Origin: Apoda limacodes
Taxonomy: Eukaryota > Arthropoda > Insecta > Lepidoptera > Limacodidae
DNA length: 64,000 nucleotides
Assembly (NCBI GenBank): GCA_946406115.1
Contig: OX291543.1
Span: forward strand, 870,501 to 934,500
Direction of reading: 5' to 3'
Below are positions 46,101 through 55,975 of this stretch, one piece after another. The translations under genes were made by a program, and so were the position numbers. Numbering within the stretch: position 1 is the stretch's first letter; each line of letters starts with the position of its first letter. The notes under the pieces were generated by a model. That model ran no database searches, was not told where the DNA came from, and saw only the letters and a list, made by a program, of their open reading frames with translations.

Positions 46101-48969
46101 GATGCCCCTGGTGTTGCAAGCGTCCATAGGCTACGGTGACCGCTTATCATCAGGCGGACCGTAGGCTTGTTTGCCACCTTAGTGGTATAAAAAAAAAAAA
46201 AAAAGGAAAAAAAACTTTTGTACAATGTTATAAATGTAGTTATGTGTTGCATGTGCATTACAGTGATAGCACATTGATGTTGGTAGATATAAATAGTAAT
46301 AAAATGACTGACCTATTGATTTAATTGGTATTTGTCTAAATCTAATAGGCACCTTTTATGCAACATAATACATTCTTTGTACACATTGTTCACATCAAAT
46401 TAAAATTAAGAGTTAAATTGTACGCCTCATAAGCGGAGCGGTGAGGTACTGCTCTACTCTCGACATGTCAAAAAACCCAGTCTTTCAAAACTTAAATGAC
46501 GTCTTTTTTTTAATATAACACTTACAGGATAATATGAGTGCACTAATATGAAGTTAAATAATCTGTCTAGCACATATGGTACATTTTATAAACAATTAAT
46601 TTGTTTAATATAATAAATAATACAATTAAAACTAATCATTCTTGGACGTCCGTGAGTCTGTGTTTATGTGACTTTTGTTTTTAATACATAAAGTATTACA
46701 CTGTGGAATTGATTCCTAGTTAATATTAGCGTTCTAAGTACTGTCGTTTAATTATAATTTATAAAAAACTAATATACCACTGTATACTGTATATCTATAT
46801 ATATATTTTTTATTTTTATTTTATAGTATATTTTTTCCTCACCTTATTTGTTATTTTATTTTAAAAAACTTGAGTTTTTGTTTTAGAATTTTTTTTTAAA
46901 TGTGAATGACCGCTATGAGGCGTGCACTTTTGGATTTTCCAAATTTTTTATAAAAATTAAATTAATAAGGACTCACCATCAGATTGAGAACTTTGACTGA
47001 AATTTACTGGTGTCTGAATAACACATTCTACTGAAACTTCCTGAGAAGTAGATGCTTTACATATACCAGAAAACACACTTCCAACTGCTACTTCTGAAGA
47101 TGAACTAGTAAATGATGAAGATCTTGCATATGTATGATCAGTCTCAACCTTGGAATATGTATGGTCTGATTCACCTATAAAGTATAAAAAATATAGCCTT
47201 TTAGAAAACAGTACTACTGGAAAATAACAATAAACCAAATTGTTTGTCACAACAAGTTCAGTGCAACTTTTATCTGAGATATTGTACCTATTAAATTTAA
47301 GTTAGTTTCAAAAAAAAAATTAAAAAATAAACTTAAGTAATTATCATATTATTTAATTTTACTACTTATTTACAATACTGATTTATACCATAAACCGCTG
47401 GTAAGTTATTCAACATATACTCTTTTAAGAAATAATCATATGAATAGTATATCATATGATTAATTGATAATTCAGTATTAGTGTGCTTGCATAAAGCAGC
47501 AGGTTCCTGGTACAGTCAAGTCAGTACAGGTCGGTATGGATCAGTACAGGCAAACTACCTTCATATATTTGTATGCACTCTCACATAAAGAAACAGGTTG
47601 CCCCATGTGGGTAGCAAATAGTAGTACCTGTTCATTGAAGCATTTACCAATGTAAGGTACATACTGTACACAAAATGGATGTGAATATAGAAGTTTTAAT
47701 AACATTAGTGTTAGACAAGCCAGCTTTTCACTGATTTCTATAATAAATATAAAGTTTATAAATTACTATTTTTATTAAACCTAATAATAAAGATTAAAAT
47801 TAAAGTATGTAAATGTGTATTTAACTATGCCTTTTTGGTACACTATTTAAAACTATTCTAAAATGATTTTTATTTACTTAACTAATAATAACTAGTTTTT
47901 CTCCAGGTGAAATGAGTTGAACTTGCCAGTTACATCAACTTTAAATAAGGCAATGTACTAGTTTACTTAATACATAGTTGAATGTGTCTAGTAATAATGA
48001 CTTTATCATTCTGGTATTATGCTTTTAGAAATAATTGATAATACAATCGATATTTTTTTCTTTTACTATCATTGTTAGTAACTCCAACTGTCCTCTTTTA
48101 ACTTTTAAAATAAATAAATAAGAAAAAAAACCTTCGTCTGATGAACTGGAGTCCATAATAGTCACTACAAACAGTTTTACCCGTTTCTTTATATAGGTTG
48201 ATCTAAACCTACCAGTATCGATCTGCTCTGACAAATCAGAAACGAAACACCTGTTTCTTTATGCAAGCACCTTTAGTCTTTAAACACAGAACATTCGATT
48301 TTAAACTTTCTTGTTGTGTTTTTGAACGGACCTTTAGTGGTATGACAGATTAACACCAAAATTGTTGTCTAATATATGGGGTGTGGTATGCTGATATATG
48401 TAGTGATTTACTTCGGTCAGAGTAACAAAGGATACATACAGAGTAACAAGGGGTGATCATCACCCTTACTAGCGTTATTTTTATAACATATCTAATATAG
48501 CAGCAGTGTAAATAGTTATTACAGTGTAAATAATTTCAAAATGACAACTGTATTGTTACCCTAAGCGTCAAGTTCAATATCATTTTTTCAACTACAAAAT
48601 TACGTTTTGGTACACATTCTAAACTTTATTATAAATAGGATATAAAGAAAACAACATAGTTTAGGATTACTTACCAACAATGTTTACTGGAGTATTGGGT
48701 ACACCAGAGTATATTTCTTCTGCTGTGAAAAGTGTTGGGCAAGCATGTCTTAACCTATTGTTACCAACAAGAAACTTTGCTTCGAAGTGTTTAATACAGA
48801 TTTTCTTCGATATCACTTGCTTTGCAGTCATGTTAGCTAACTCTGCGCAATAAGGCACTACACGGGTAACCCACAAGTCTCTTATTGTATTGGTTTTAGG
48901 AAAGTTAAACAGCTTAGTATTATATTTAGTAGAATAACATGAGGATACGCAACAAGTTATTTTAGACAT
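36000..48969 (-). CDS. P-element/THAP9-type transposase gene, intact frame, 6 coding exons
   Basis: Exons 48675-48969, 46977-47174, 44230-44400, 40692-41534, 38356-38655, 36000-37144. They join to 2952 bp, 983 residues plus stop, without an internal stop. All five introns are GT-AG and phase 1. Residues 1-85 are a THAP zinc finger (C6-C11, Trp33, C58-H61, PTLF at 78-81). 99-222 are Ser/acidic linker, then a basic and helical region. The RNase-H-like core has FDEVQL (Asp388), CDQG (Asp475) and Glu722 in LNQDPLENFFGKIR, the three acidic positions expected in P/THAP9 transposases. YDPPHLLKGIRNN (517-529) and YTCGYIARR (823-831) are family motifs, and a Cys pair sits at 838/841. Human THAP9 is about 900 residues, so this is full length. 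The family binds DNA through THAP and cuts or joins DNA in the nucleus. Active element or domesticated gene cannot be decided here; the bloated introns favour old residence. Confidence 0.88.
37350..38345 (+). repeat. dispersed repeat, two copies, in P-gene intron 5
   Basis: Copies begin at about 37350 and 38086 with 'ggccaagtg-gagtcggactcg' and 'gaagggttccgtaccatt', and carry a 'cagacggacggacgg' block near their ends (37981 and 38288). The first is split by an unrelated AT-rich insert (about 37545-37850). Same family, opposite strand, at 38880-39165 and 39440-39660. Confidence 0.8.
38356..38655 (-). CDS. P-type transposase exon 5
   Basis: 300 bp. Acceptor 'tttgtttcag', donor TTTA|GTAAGTAA. 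Encodes DDTILIQGCEISVIYDPPHL and LKGIRNNML, the Y-D-P-P-H-L-KG-RNN block typical of P-element/THAP9 proteins, then a helical part ending ERVAATLRYTATF. Confidence 0.92.
38943..39977 (-). repeat. tandem segmental duplication in P-gene intron 4
   Basis: Copy one 38943-39439 and copy two 39440-39977 are nearly identical. Copy one lacks about 40 bp present at 39671-39711 ('ttgccagcaactccacccgc'), evidently a small deletion. Each copy holds a further internal duplication of about 55 bp ('agcaagctatagctgcagct' at 39231 and 39286; 39765 and 39820). The duplicated DNA is made of two dispersed repeats, not coding sequence. High identity implies a recent event. Confidence 0.92.
40037..40350 (+). repeat. 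dispersed repeat
   Basis: Related to the 39670-40010 block: 'tgccagcagctctact', 'tatcggcgtgcgat', 'cccgatccgtccagtggttg', 'catttataatattagtag'. Non-coding. Confidence 0.65.
40692..41534 (-). CDS. P-type transposase exon 4: start of catalytic core
   Basis: 843 bp. Acceptor after a T-rich tract, donor ATTG|GTAAGATG. Encodes a basic helical region (LTPRCRRLYENCKKI, RISRKKKKARHYTIEEKLLS), then CSIVFDEVQL, GVCASWRQPIAYYFCEG and PIAFICDQGVTFQSAIKSL. The first two acidic catalytic positions are here. Confidence 0.92.
41535..44229. other. P-gene intron 3, packed with repeats
   Basis: Contains 42930-43100 (partner of 7770-7980), 43205-43565 (repeat with 'ggacatctccatgccaaatt' and 'ggtaacagacagagttac'), and 43672-43890 (partner of 60568-60785, 'cttcttgccagctcttttt'). 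41640-42930 shows nothing I can name. No exon-like segment is missing from the protein here. Confidence 0.5.
43672..43890 (+). repeat. dispersed repeat, copy 1
   Basis: About 215 bp matching 60568-60785 in the same direction: 'cacatggtgc', 'gcgccccctat', 'tagcttactaact', 'agaacttcttgccagctc'. The second copy directly follows a LINE family D RT remnant, so this may be the 3' part of that LINE. Confidence 0.75.
44230..44400 (-). CDS. P-type transposase exon 3
   Basis: Acceptor 'tttcttttacag', donor TTAT|GTGAGTAC, 57 codons, phase 1. Charged (NVKRKLEDSEDV, LLKLSDEEHHLSQ), compatible with helix or coiled coil, as often follows THAP domains. Short and without a catalytic motif, so it rests on splice sites and frame. 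Confidence 0.75.
44618..44760 (-). repeat. LINE family B, 3' tail
   Basis: Minus strand ends in a repeat of 'gacttt' (plus: 'tcaaagtcaaagtcaaaatgg') as at 55036. Short, 5'-truncated copy in P-gene intron 2. Confidence 0.6.
44762..45125 (-). mobile_element. CTAG-end dispersed element
   Basis: Starts (plus) 'tactagctgacccggcgaacg', the reverse complement of the 58.7-kb array unit, followed by the body seen at 26448-26850 in reverse, including two copies of the 'aaaccttccccg-cgtgtgcat' block. Located in P-gene intron 2. Confidence 0.75.
45784..46203 (+). mobile_element. LINE family A, 5'-truncated 3' end
   Basis: Encodes SLRRDFASLCVFYRLYNGLC to the C-terminal KGRQRASDAPGVAS in one open frame (stop at 46137), followed by the tail and an A run near 46189-46204. 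Antisense within P-gene intron 2. The intact frame suggests a recent insertion. Confidence 0.92.
46414..46930. mobile_element. candidate MITE with ~20-bp inverted ends
   Basis: 'tgtacgcctcataagcgg' at 46417 and 'ccgctatgaggcgtgca' ending near 46926 are inverted with one gap and a few mismatches. No target duplication is evident. Interior AT-rich. Confidence 0.5.
46977..47174 (-). CDS. P-type transposase exon 2: Ser-rich linker
   Basis: Acceptor 'atactttatag', donor GATG|GTGAGTCC, 66 codons in phase 1. Encodes ESDHTYSKVETDHTYARSSS with an internal repeat (SDHTY/TDHTY) and a Ser-rich remainder; probably disordered. Confidence 0.8.
47478..48275. mobile_element. Harbinger-like MITE in P-gene intron 1
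   Basis: Ends 'gtgcttgcataaag' near 47484 and 'ctttatgcaagcacc' near 48258 are inverted, with TTA beside each end, matching the 3-bp TWA site of PIF/Harbinger. Near the right end a short minus frame contains MDSSSSDEG, resembling the start of a Harbinger-family protein; the rest is non-coding. Confidence 0.6.
48675..48969 (-). CDS. P-type transposase exon 1: THAP domain
   Basis: ATG at 48969-48967 in a good insect context (AACAATG). The frame is open upstream to another ATG at 49038, but THAP proteins begin just before their first Cys, so the later start is preferred. Encodes MSKITCCVSSC, RDLWVTRV, ICIKHF and ACPTLF. Donor TTG|GTAAGTAA, phase 1. Confidence 0.9.
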
Positions 48970-49018
48970 TGTTAAACCTAGCACAAAAATTCCAAGTCCA
49001 AAAACAATGTAGCAACCC

Positions 49019-49165
49019 ACGTCAGTATCCAATTTCAAGCCAAATTGTCACAAAACAGATATCCACATCAGTATCCAAGTTCAAGCCAAGTCGTAACTAA
49101 ATAGGAATTCCACGTCGGTGTCCAAATTCAAGCCAAGTCGTTACAAAATAGAAATTCACAAATAA
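49019..49165. repeat. three-copy ~47-bp tandem repeat upstream of the P-type gene
   Basis: Units contain 'cacgtcagtatccaatttca' or variants and 'caagccaagtcgt'. They start near 49018, 49064 and 49110, immediately upstream of (on minus) the THAP exon, i.e. in the 5' UTR or promoter. Confidence 0.8.
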
Positions 49166-51274
49166 ATTTGGAAAAGCTAAGCGAACGAGTAAAACCACAG
49201 ATCACAGAAGAACAAAAACCGTAAGCAATCAAAATGGCGTCTGAGGGCAGGGGCAAGCGGGGGGGTGCGATGCTACCGCTATCTGCCTTTGATTTCTCTC
49301 GAAAGCAAAACTTCTAGCAATATATGAACTGTCAACGCCGTGCTATTATCTGTGAAGTGTGAATACGCCGCCGCCACGCCGATTTGTTTTTAACTCAAAA
49401 AACACCTATCAAGTCAGCTTTAGGTCAGAAATTACTTTTATCTATTAGTTCTATTAGCAGCACGAGACTTTTCCCCTAACCTTTTACGCGTTTATTGTGA
49501 CTGTGTTGGTGAGGGGTGACCTACTGCTTTGCATACGTTTGTGGAATTTAGTCAAGCTAAAGTAAATAAAAGCCCTGCATGAGGTATGTACGAATCAATC
49601 TATTTCATCGAAAATGTACATTTTAATGTGTTGTACCTTTAGTTCAATAAATTCAATTTAATCATTATTAATCAATTGACTTCAAAATAAATTGTACTTT
49701 GTGGCCTATTGTAAAATTGTACATTCAGACCCATAGATAATTGAATTTGGATTTGATGGTTACCATTCGTCAGGATTTTTCTTGACGTGTCAGGATTGTT
49801 TTTAACTTTTGGCGGGATTGTGTTGGGTGTTCAAAATTTATTTCATATTTTATGTAACAATAGGTACAACATACAGAATAGAAAAAAAATATTTGCTAGA
49901 ATATGGTGTATACAAAGAATGGTAAAAAATATACAATTTGGAATAGGTTCAGAGTGCAATTCTTCTAACATAATATAATATAGAATGAAAATTAGAATGA
50001 ATTCATTATACAGAGTCTAACAGAAATGCTTCAAATCCCTAAAGGAGGCAAGAGTGCACCTACTCAGCAATCACTATTCAAAGTTTCACGCTGAAAATCA
50101 GCATTTCAGTTTTTCATACTAATATCATAAATTAATTTTATGTTCTGACTTGACCACAAAGTTTAATGAACTTTAGAATATGCCTCCCGCTAATCTATGA
50201 GAATCTAGTACTTTTAAATTCGTACAACTCCAGTTACACAATAATTACCTACAATGTGTATGATGTCCTGTCATTTATGTGGTCCTGGTACTTTTTCGCT
50301 AAGAACTGCATTAAAAAATTTCAGTTTTAACATAAATTTAACTAACACTGTACTTATTCTTCTTTTTCAAACATTAATCTTAATTGACAAAAATGGTTCA
50401 AAGTAACCTTCATTTACTAAAACACTGAATTAAAACCATTTTTAACTTCCCATTTAAAAACTTATGTCAGAAACCTTTGTTGCTTGCTAGTGCGATGGTC
50501 TTGCGTTGATAAAACACTCTAAATACATATCTTGGCCTCAACTCGAATAGTTATTTTCAAAGACTCCTACACACAGAATCATCTTGTTTGTATTTGCTAA
50601 TGAATAATTCACCCATTTTATTAAAAAAACAACTTAATTAATGAATTTCAGTCATGCAAACAAAACAATGGCGTCGCATGCTGGCCGTCCGCTTTTACTG
50701 AAGATTTTGATTGATAGATAAAGTGAATGTAGTATGTAGGTACCATGCAGATTGTGCTATTACTTTTACACTAAAGTGTTGCCATACCGTGTTTTTTTTT
50801 GTACCATCTGTAGATAAGACATTGGGATAGAATTAGTATCATCCTGATGTGCTTCAATACAGATCGTATACCTACTTGTTAGTTGATTATCAAAGTATTG
50901 TACAATTACTTTTAATAATTAAGATTCTTGCTGGTAGCACATTGTTAAATAGATTGTATGATGATACCAAAATCAAATAAATGTTATTTGATTTGATCCC
51001 TAGATATGTTATTGGATTTGATCCCTAGATATGTTATTGAAAGTAGGTATATATTTTTTTTGTGGCGCAGTAAGTAGGTAGGTATTCTGTTATCTGTGCT
51101 GACTCTACACAGGTAACAAAATCTTAACCTAGGTACTCGGAGGGGCTTGAGTTTGTTTTCTTTATCTTCATCTATTCATTTTTACAAATCATGATTAGGA
51201 TGGACAGGCAAAAAGTTATTTAATAAGATTTACCTGAAAATGAATGTGAATACAAGCCTTAAAGGAAAGGAGAC
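49166..51274. other. 5' flank of the P-type gene, then AT-rich DNA without a gene
   Basis: A GC-rich patch at 49228-49400 (with 'aaaatggcgtctgagggc') is the likely promoter of the minus-strand P-type gene. On plus it opens only a 27-codon frame from 49233. 49560-51270 has no recognised feature apart from a duplicated phrase 'gttattggatttgatcccta' type at 50985-51040. Confidence 0.4.
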
Positions 51275-52292
51275 TGTTGCGGACAGAGCTAATGGACTGT
51301 AGGTTTATCGAAATGTCTGAAAAAGCCCACTGTAAAATTAAAAAAAATGAAACAAATTGGATTCTGCTTGCAACAGCTTATAATTGCCTTAAACGCAATT
51401 TACACTTATATCGACAACACATTTAACATTTCTCAAAATTATAATTTACAAACACTTATCTATAAATTACAAACACTTTCTTTAAAATTATGATTTTAAT
51501 TTACGCTTCACTGATTTTACTTAACTTCTACGAATTTTCTTGATTTATAAAAATGTTACTTCTTTCTTGAAGTAATCTTGAGTTATAAAAATGTTGGTTC
51601 TTTCTTGACTTATATATATAACTTGTTCTTTCTTCAGTTGGTTTCTTCACTGCTTATTTTCCTGGAACTGTTGAACTTTCACTGCATACTGTCTGAAAAT
51701 TGCGTCTCCTTTTATACTTTTTGGTCTAGGAGGAAATGTCCAAATCATTTATTTTAGACCAATCAGAGAACGTTGTTTTTATTTTGGAAATTCAATAACC
51801 AGTTCTAACCGGTATTTTTCGGATTTTTACCTAGAACTTTCTATTTATATGCTGGGCCGAGCCAGTATTTTAATGTTTTTTAATGGTGTTTTTGTTCCGA
51901 GCCATTCTCCCACTTTCGTGTTTGCTCTGATTGGCTGCTCATTTTCATATAAATATGAGGCTTCAAAATCTGTTTTCGAACTTTTAGTATAAATTTTGAC
52001 TTTTAACAATTTTATTTTACTACTACGTCAGTTGTGTTTTGCATAGTATAAAAAATCAATTATTTATATCTAGAAATGAATGTGTGAGAACCAAAAAACA
52101 CATGTGGTTCACTTTACAGTTTTGCTAAAAAATCGATAAGTCACGTTCTGACAGCAGCTCCACAGAAGCCTTGACATTTTCAGGAACTAGCAACTTTGAG
52201 TTTTGATAAAACTAGTTGCATAGTTTTTTAAAAGTTAATTTTTTACGTGCATGTCGACGGTGCAACGTTACTGTTGCTGTCCATCCGTAACA
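51275..52292 (-). mobile_element. solo LTR, 1018 bp, with 5-bp target duplication
   Basis: Ends TGTTGCGGA and TCCGTAACA are inverted, and GAGAC flanks both sides (51270-51274 and 52293-52297). On minus, TATAAAAGG (51710-51718) is followed about 25-30 bases later by TCAGACAGT, a TATA/initiator pair, so the LTR promoter fires on minus. No internal retroelement genes are next to it, so it probably arose by recombination between two LTRs. BEL or Gypsy class cannot be told from this alone; it is unlike the BEL LTR at 16892. Confidence 0.85.
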
Positions 52293-52297
52293 GAGAC

Positions 52298-53059
52298 ATT
52301 ATTGTTGTTTAATTTTTTGTAATACAACTGACCATACTGAACTTATGTTGACCAATCGTTGTTGAGCAAATTATTAGCGCGAATCCTACATTCCGAAAAT
52401 TGGGGTACCCTTTTTTGTCTCTTATCAACTTTGTCCGAAATGCTAACAGTGTAAGCTCACATTAAAAGTGACTGGCTATGATAATTTTAATGAACTCAAT
52501 TGCCCTAATAGCTTAGGTGTAATGGGTACAAAATTATGAGATATGATTTAGTAGAAATTATTTTATTATTTCACTCAAAACAAGAGCTGAGCCTTCTGAT
52601 AATTTTTTATTAAAAATTCAATTACTTTATTTTTATTATTTTTTATTTAATTAATATTCTGTAAAAAGAATCTGATGGAATCCTTTCACTATTGTTATTT
52701 GCAAGATTTAAACCAATTTTTCGTGGATTACGAAAAACATGTAATTATTTATGAAGAAATCTTTAGATAAAATATGTGCAGGAAAGAGAAAATTCTTCCC
52801 TCTCAACCTGCACAATTTCTGATCTCCGGGTTCTTCAAAGAACAATGGATCACAGTGTCCACATTGACTAAGTTTTAATTGTAATTAAAGTTTATTAATA
52901 CTAATACTATAATCTTAACATGTTGGATGTCACGTGGCTAGTTACTACTAGACCGATCTGCACTAATATTCTAAATTAAACATGCATATTAATAAATTAA
53001 ACTTTTTTTTTTTTCAAGGCATTATCCTGCAATCGGTCATGAACCATGAGCAGATGAGT
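52298..53059. other. no gene recognised
   Basis: AT-rich. The A/T-rich part next to 53010 may include the 3' UTR of the minus-strand LINE C that follows. Confidence 0.35.
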
Positions 53060-54235
53060 TTTGTGCATTTTGTGGCCCTTACAGTGAATTGCACATTAAC
53101 AATCCATTCGTGTTCTGATGGTGTTTCAGTCTTTTCTGGTATTTAGTACTGTTGGACTTGGTCTCTTCCTTCACTGTGAGCATATCAAGAGCCTTGTGCA
53201 AGTCTGTTGTTTTTGTGAAACATGGAGCGTTTGCTAGATCTCTCAGAATGCAGTTTTGTAGTCTTTGCATTATGCTCACATTAGAGGTACATGAAAATCC
53301 CCAGAGTTGGATGCCATAAGTCCAGATAGGCTTCAGCACTGTTTTGTAAACCAGGAGTTTATTGTTGAGGGACAATTTGGATCCTCTGCCAAGAAACTAG
53401 TGCATGGATTTGTATTTAAGATTGATCTTGTGTCTTTTGGTTTGTATGGGTTTCCTCCATGACAGTTTACGATCCAGATGGATTCCCAAATATCTGGCGG
53501 AGTCATTTTGTGGCAGTTGGTTATTTCCTAATGTTACTCAAGGGGAGTTTCCTTGTCGGAGAGCATAAGTTACGTGTACCGACTTAGATGTGCTCACATT
53601 GATTCTCCATTTCTTTAACCACATATTTATTTGGTTTAGTCTGCTTTGCAACATTTTGGACGCTGTTGCTGAATTCTCGCTGGATGCCAAAACTGCCGTA
53701 TCGTCAGCGTAAGTAACTTCCGTTATTTCCGGGCTAAGTGGTAAGTCTGCTGTGAAAATTGTGTAAAGGATTGGACCAAGTACCGATCTTTGGGGAACTC
53801 CGGCCAATATTTCGTGGAATGCAGATGTGGAATCTCCCTCTATAACCTGGAAGATTCGGTCTGTAAGGTAGGATTTAATGATGCCATAGTATGTATGAGG
53901 TAGGTACAGCTTGATTTTGTAGAGGAGACCCTTATGCCAGACCCTATCAAAGGCCTGCTGAATATCCAGAAATGCTGCGGAACAGTATTACTTTTTTTCT
54001 AGTACATCTCTAATGACGTTATAAACTCTATGGAACTGTTCTGTTGTTCCGTGATCTTGTCTAAATCCAAACTGGTGGTCAGGTATGATTAACCTTTCAT
54101 GTAGGGTTTCTGAAGAAGTTTTTCAAAGAGTTTGGATGTGGCTGGAGGCAAGGTTATCGGTCTATATAACGTTACTTGATGGACTGGTTTTCCTGGTAAG
54201 ATCACGGCGGCCACACTCGTATCTATTCTTGCCTA
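53060..54235 (-). pseudogene. LINE family C (Jockey-type) RT, broken
   Basis: Minus strand from about 54235: YRPITLPPATSKLFEKLLQK, then a stretch equivalent to the FGFR-GHGT region near 54040-54075, a palm motif region near 53930-53960, AGVPQRSVLGPILYTIF and YADDTAVLASS (53538-53807), then KPIWTYGIQLWGFSC and the C-terminal helix region (53079-53375). Several frameshifts and stops separate these. The Y-A-D-D pair of RT is intact. No EN domain is attached, so the copy is 5'-truncated at 54235, where a plus-strand LINE begins. Confidence 0.88.
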
Positions 54236-54239
54236 TACA

Positions 54240-55020
54240 GGTCTCATAGCGGTCACACGTACGTAATTCGACTTTTCACGCACCTGAGTTTGACGACTGA
54301 CAAAGTTCTAGAGCACAGCATACAGCAGGTATCCACCGCAGAAGTAGTTATTTGGGAGACTTAACGACCACCATCGTGAGTGGCTCAGTTCTCGAACCAA
54401 TAACTACGCAGGGATATCTGCTCATGGATTTGCTCTGACCTATGGATTCTCTCAGCTGGTACTTTCTCCAACGAGAATACCAGATATAGAGGACGATTCC
54501 AGATCCTTACTGGACTTTCTGCTGACTACACGTCCGGACAGATATTCCGTCTCAGTGGATGCGCCTTTAGGCTCACCTCTGGATTCTCTCAGCATGTACT
54601 TTCTCCAACGAGAATATCAGATGTAGAGGACCATACGAGCTTCTTACTGGACCTTCTGCTGGCTACCGTCCGGACGGATATTCCGTCTCAGTGGATGCGC
54701 CTTTAGGCTCCTCGGACCACTGTCTCGTTCGGACTCAAGTGTCATGCACACAACCTGATCCATCCGGGCAAACTAATTGTCGTCGTGTGTGGCATTATAA
54801 GTCGGCAGACTGGGATGGATTGCGAGAATTTTATGCATCGTACCCGTGGAGGCATATCTGCTATAGCTCAGAAGATCCTGACGTCTGCGCAGCCGCAGTC
54901 ACTGAGACAATCCTCGCTGGTATGCAATGTTATATTCCTAACCCGCGAGTAGCTGCCGGCGTCAAAAAACGACCGTGGTTTAACAGGTCTTGCAGCTGCA
55001 ACTGCATATGAAGCTTGGAC
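54240..55020 (+). pseudogene. LINE family A, endonuclease part
   Basis: Plus reading: AEVVI then, after a shift, GDLNDHHREWLSSRTNNYAG, FALTYGFSQLVLSPTRIPD, and PLGSSDHCLVRTQV, with the conserved Asp/Asn of GDLN and the His of SSDH, which act in the endonuclease active site. 54691-55011 stays open. A 131-bp stretch is duplicated in tandem (54443-54574 and 54580-54710), which breaks the domain. The reading stops at 55020 where a LINE B piece is inserted. Confidence 0.85.
54443..54710 (+). repeat. tandem duplication inside LINE A endonuclease
   Basis: 54443-54574 and 54580-54710 share 'ggattctctcagc', 'actttctccaacgagaata' and 'cagtggatgcgcctttaggc'. They differ at scattered sites and by small indels, so the duplication is not brand new, or the copies came from two different elements. 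Confidence 0.85.
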
Positions 55021-55029
55021 CACAGCTCG

Positions 55030-55280
55030 TAAAGTCAAAGTCAAAATGGTTTTTTCAAATTAGGATTTTACAATTACTTTTGAATTGTCAAAATTATGAA
55101 ATACTATTTTTTGAATTTTTGAATTGCCCCATAAAAGAGTTATTTATTTTGTGTAGATGTGTATCATGCACCAAAAACTTATTTTTACTTCTAGTATTTA
55201 CTTTGTGAACTTCACTTTTCTAGCTGAAACAATTGATATTTTTATGTACATATAAAAGATTTTCATATATGTAATAATAA
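55030..55280 (-). mobile_element. LINE family B 3' fragment, nested in LINE A
   Basis: Plus 'aaagtcaaagtcaaaatggt' at the left is the complement of the family's 'gacttt' tail. 55125-55260 matches 57610-57720 ('cataaaagagttat', 'gtgtagatgtgtatcatgcacc'). LINE A reading continues on the right at 55281. Confidence 0.8.
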
Positions 55281-55975
55281 GGATCCGAATATTTCTGAGA
55301 TAAATCGCAAATTAAATGCTGCCTCGAGGTTCAGTAAGCAAGCAACTGCCAGAGCAAAATTCTAATTCATCGGCAAAATAGGTGGGCGACTAGCGAGCTA
55401 TCCTTCTGGGAGTCGTGCTTTCTGGCAGCTTGTCAAAGCTGCCGAAGGGAACTTTTGCCAGTCGTCGTTACTACCACTGAGCAAGACCGATGGTGACTTG
55501 GCCCATAGTGCTAAAAAGAAAGTCGATCTACTGGGCAGTCTCTTTGCCTCAAACTCGAATATGAACGATGAAGGCGCTGTTCCACCTACTATACCGTGGT
55601 GCGGTAAGACCATGCCGGAAATCTCCATAACACAGTCGGAGGTGCGGCGGGCGTTGCTTTCTCTAGACGTTCATAAGTCGAGTGGGCCAGACGCTATACC
55701 AGCAGTGTGCTCCTGAGTTATGTCCTGTACTCACGCGCCTCTTCGCGCTTTCCTACTACACTAGACAATTTCCGTCTTCATGGAAGACTGCGAAATATGA
55801 CTTTCACCACGGTCGCTCGACTGGTGACCTTCTAGTGTATCTCACACACCGATGGGCACTAAGAGTCAGGGGAAGGCATAGGGATGTAGCCTGGACATAG
55901 CGAAGGCGTTCGATCGGGTCTGGCCGGTGCCACTTCTATCGAAGTTGCCATCTTACAAAGTGCACGAGGGTTAGC
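55281..55975 (+). pseudogene. LINE family A, RT start with internal deletion
   Basis: EINRKLNAASRFSKQATARA, GGRLASYPSGSRAFWQLV, HSAKKKVDLLGSLFASNSN, HKSSGPDAI and CAPELCPVLTRLFALSY are nearly identical to the minus-strand copy at 27.5 kb. A jump in the middle (near 55795) joins it to DFHHGRSTGDLLVYLTHRWA, skipping about 60 codons. It then decays at 'aaggcgttcgatcgggtct' (the A-F-D-R-V palm motif) near 55905. Confidence 0.88.

Noticed and set aside
48025..48234. A separate small protein gene (MSEQIDTGRF..., minus)
   Set aside because: Lies inside the Harbinger-like MITE and runs into low-complexity sequence; best explained as the MITE's remnant.
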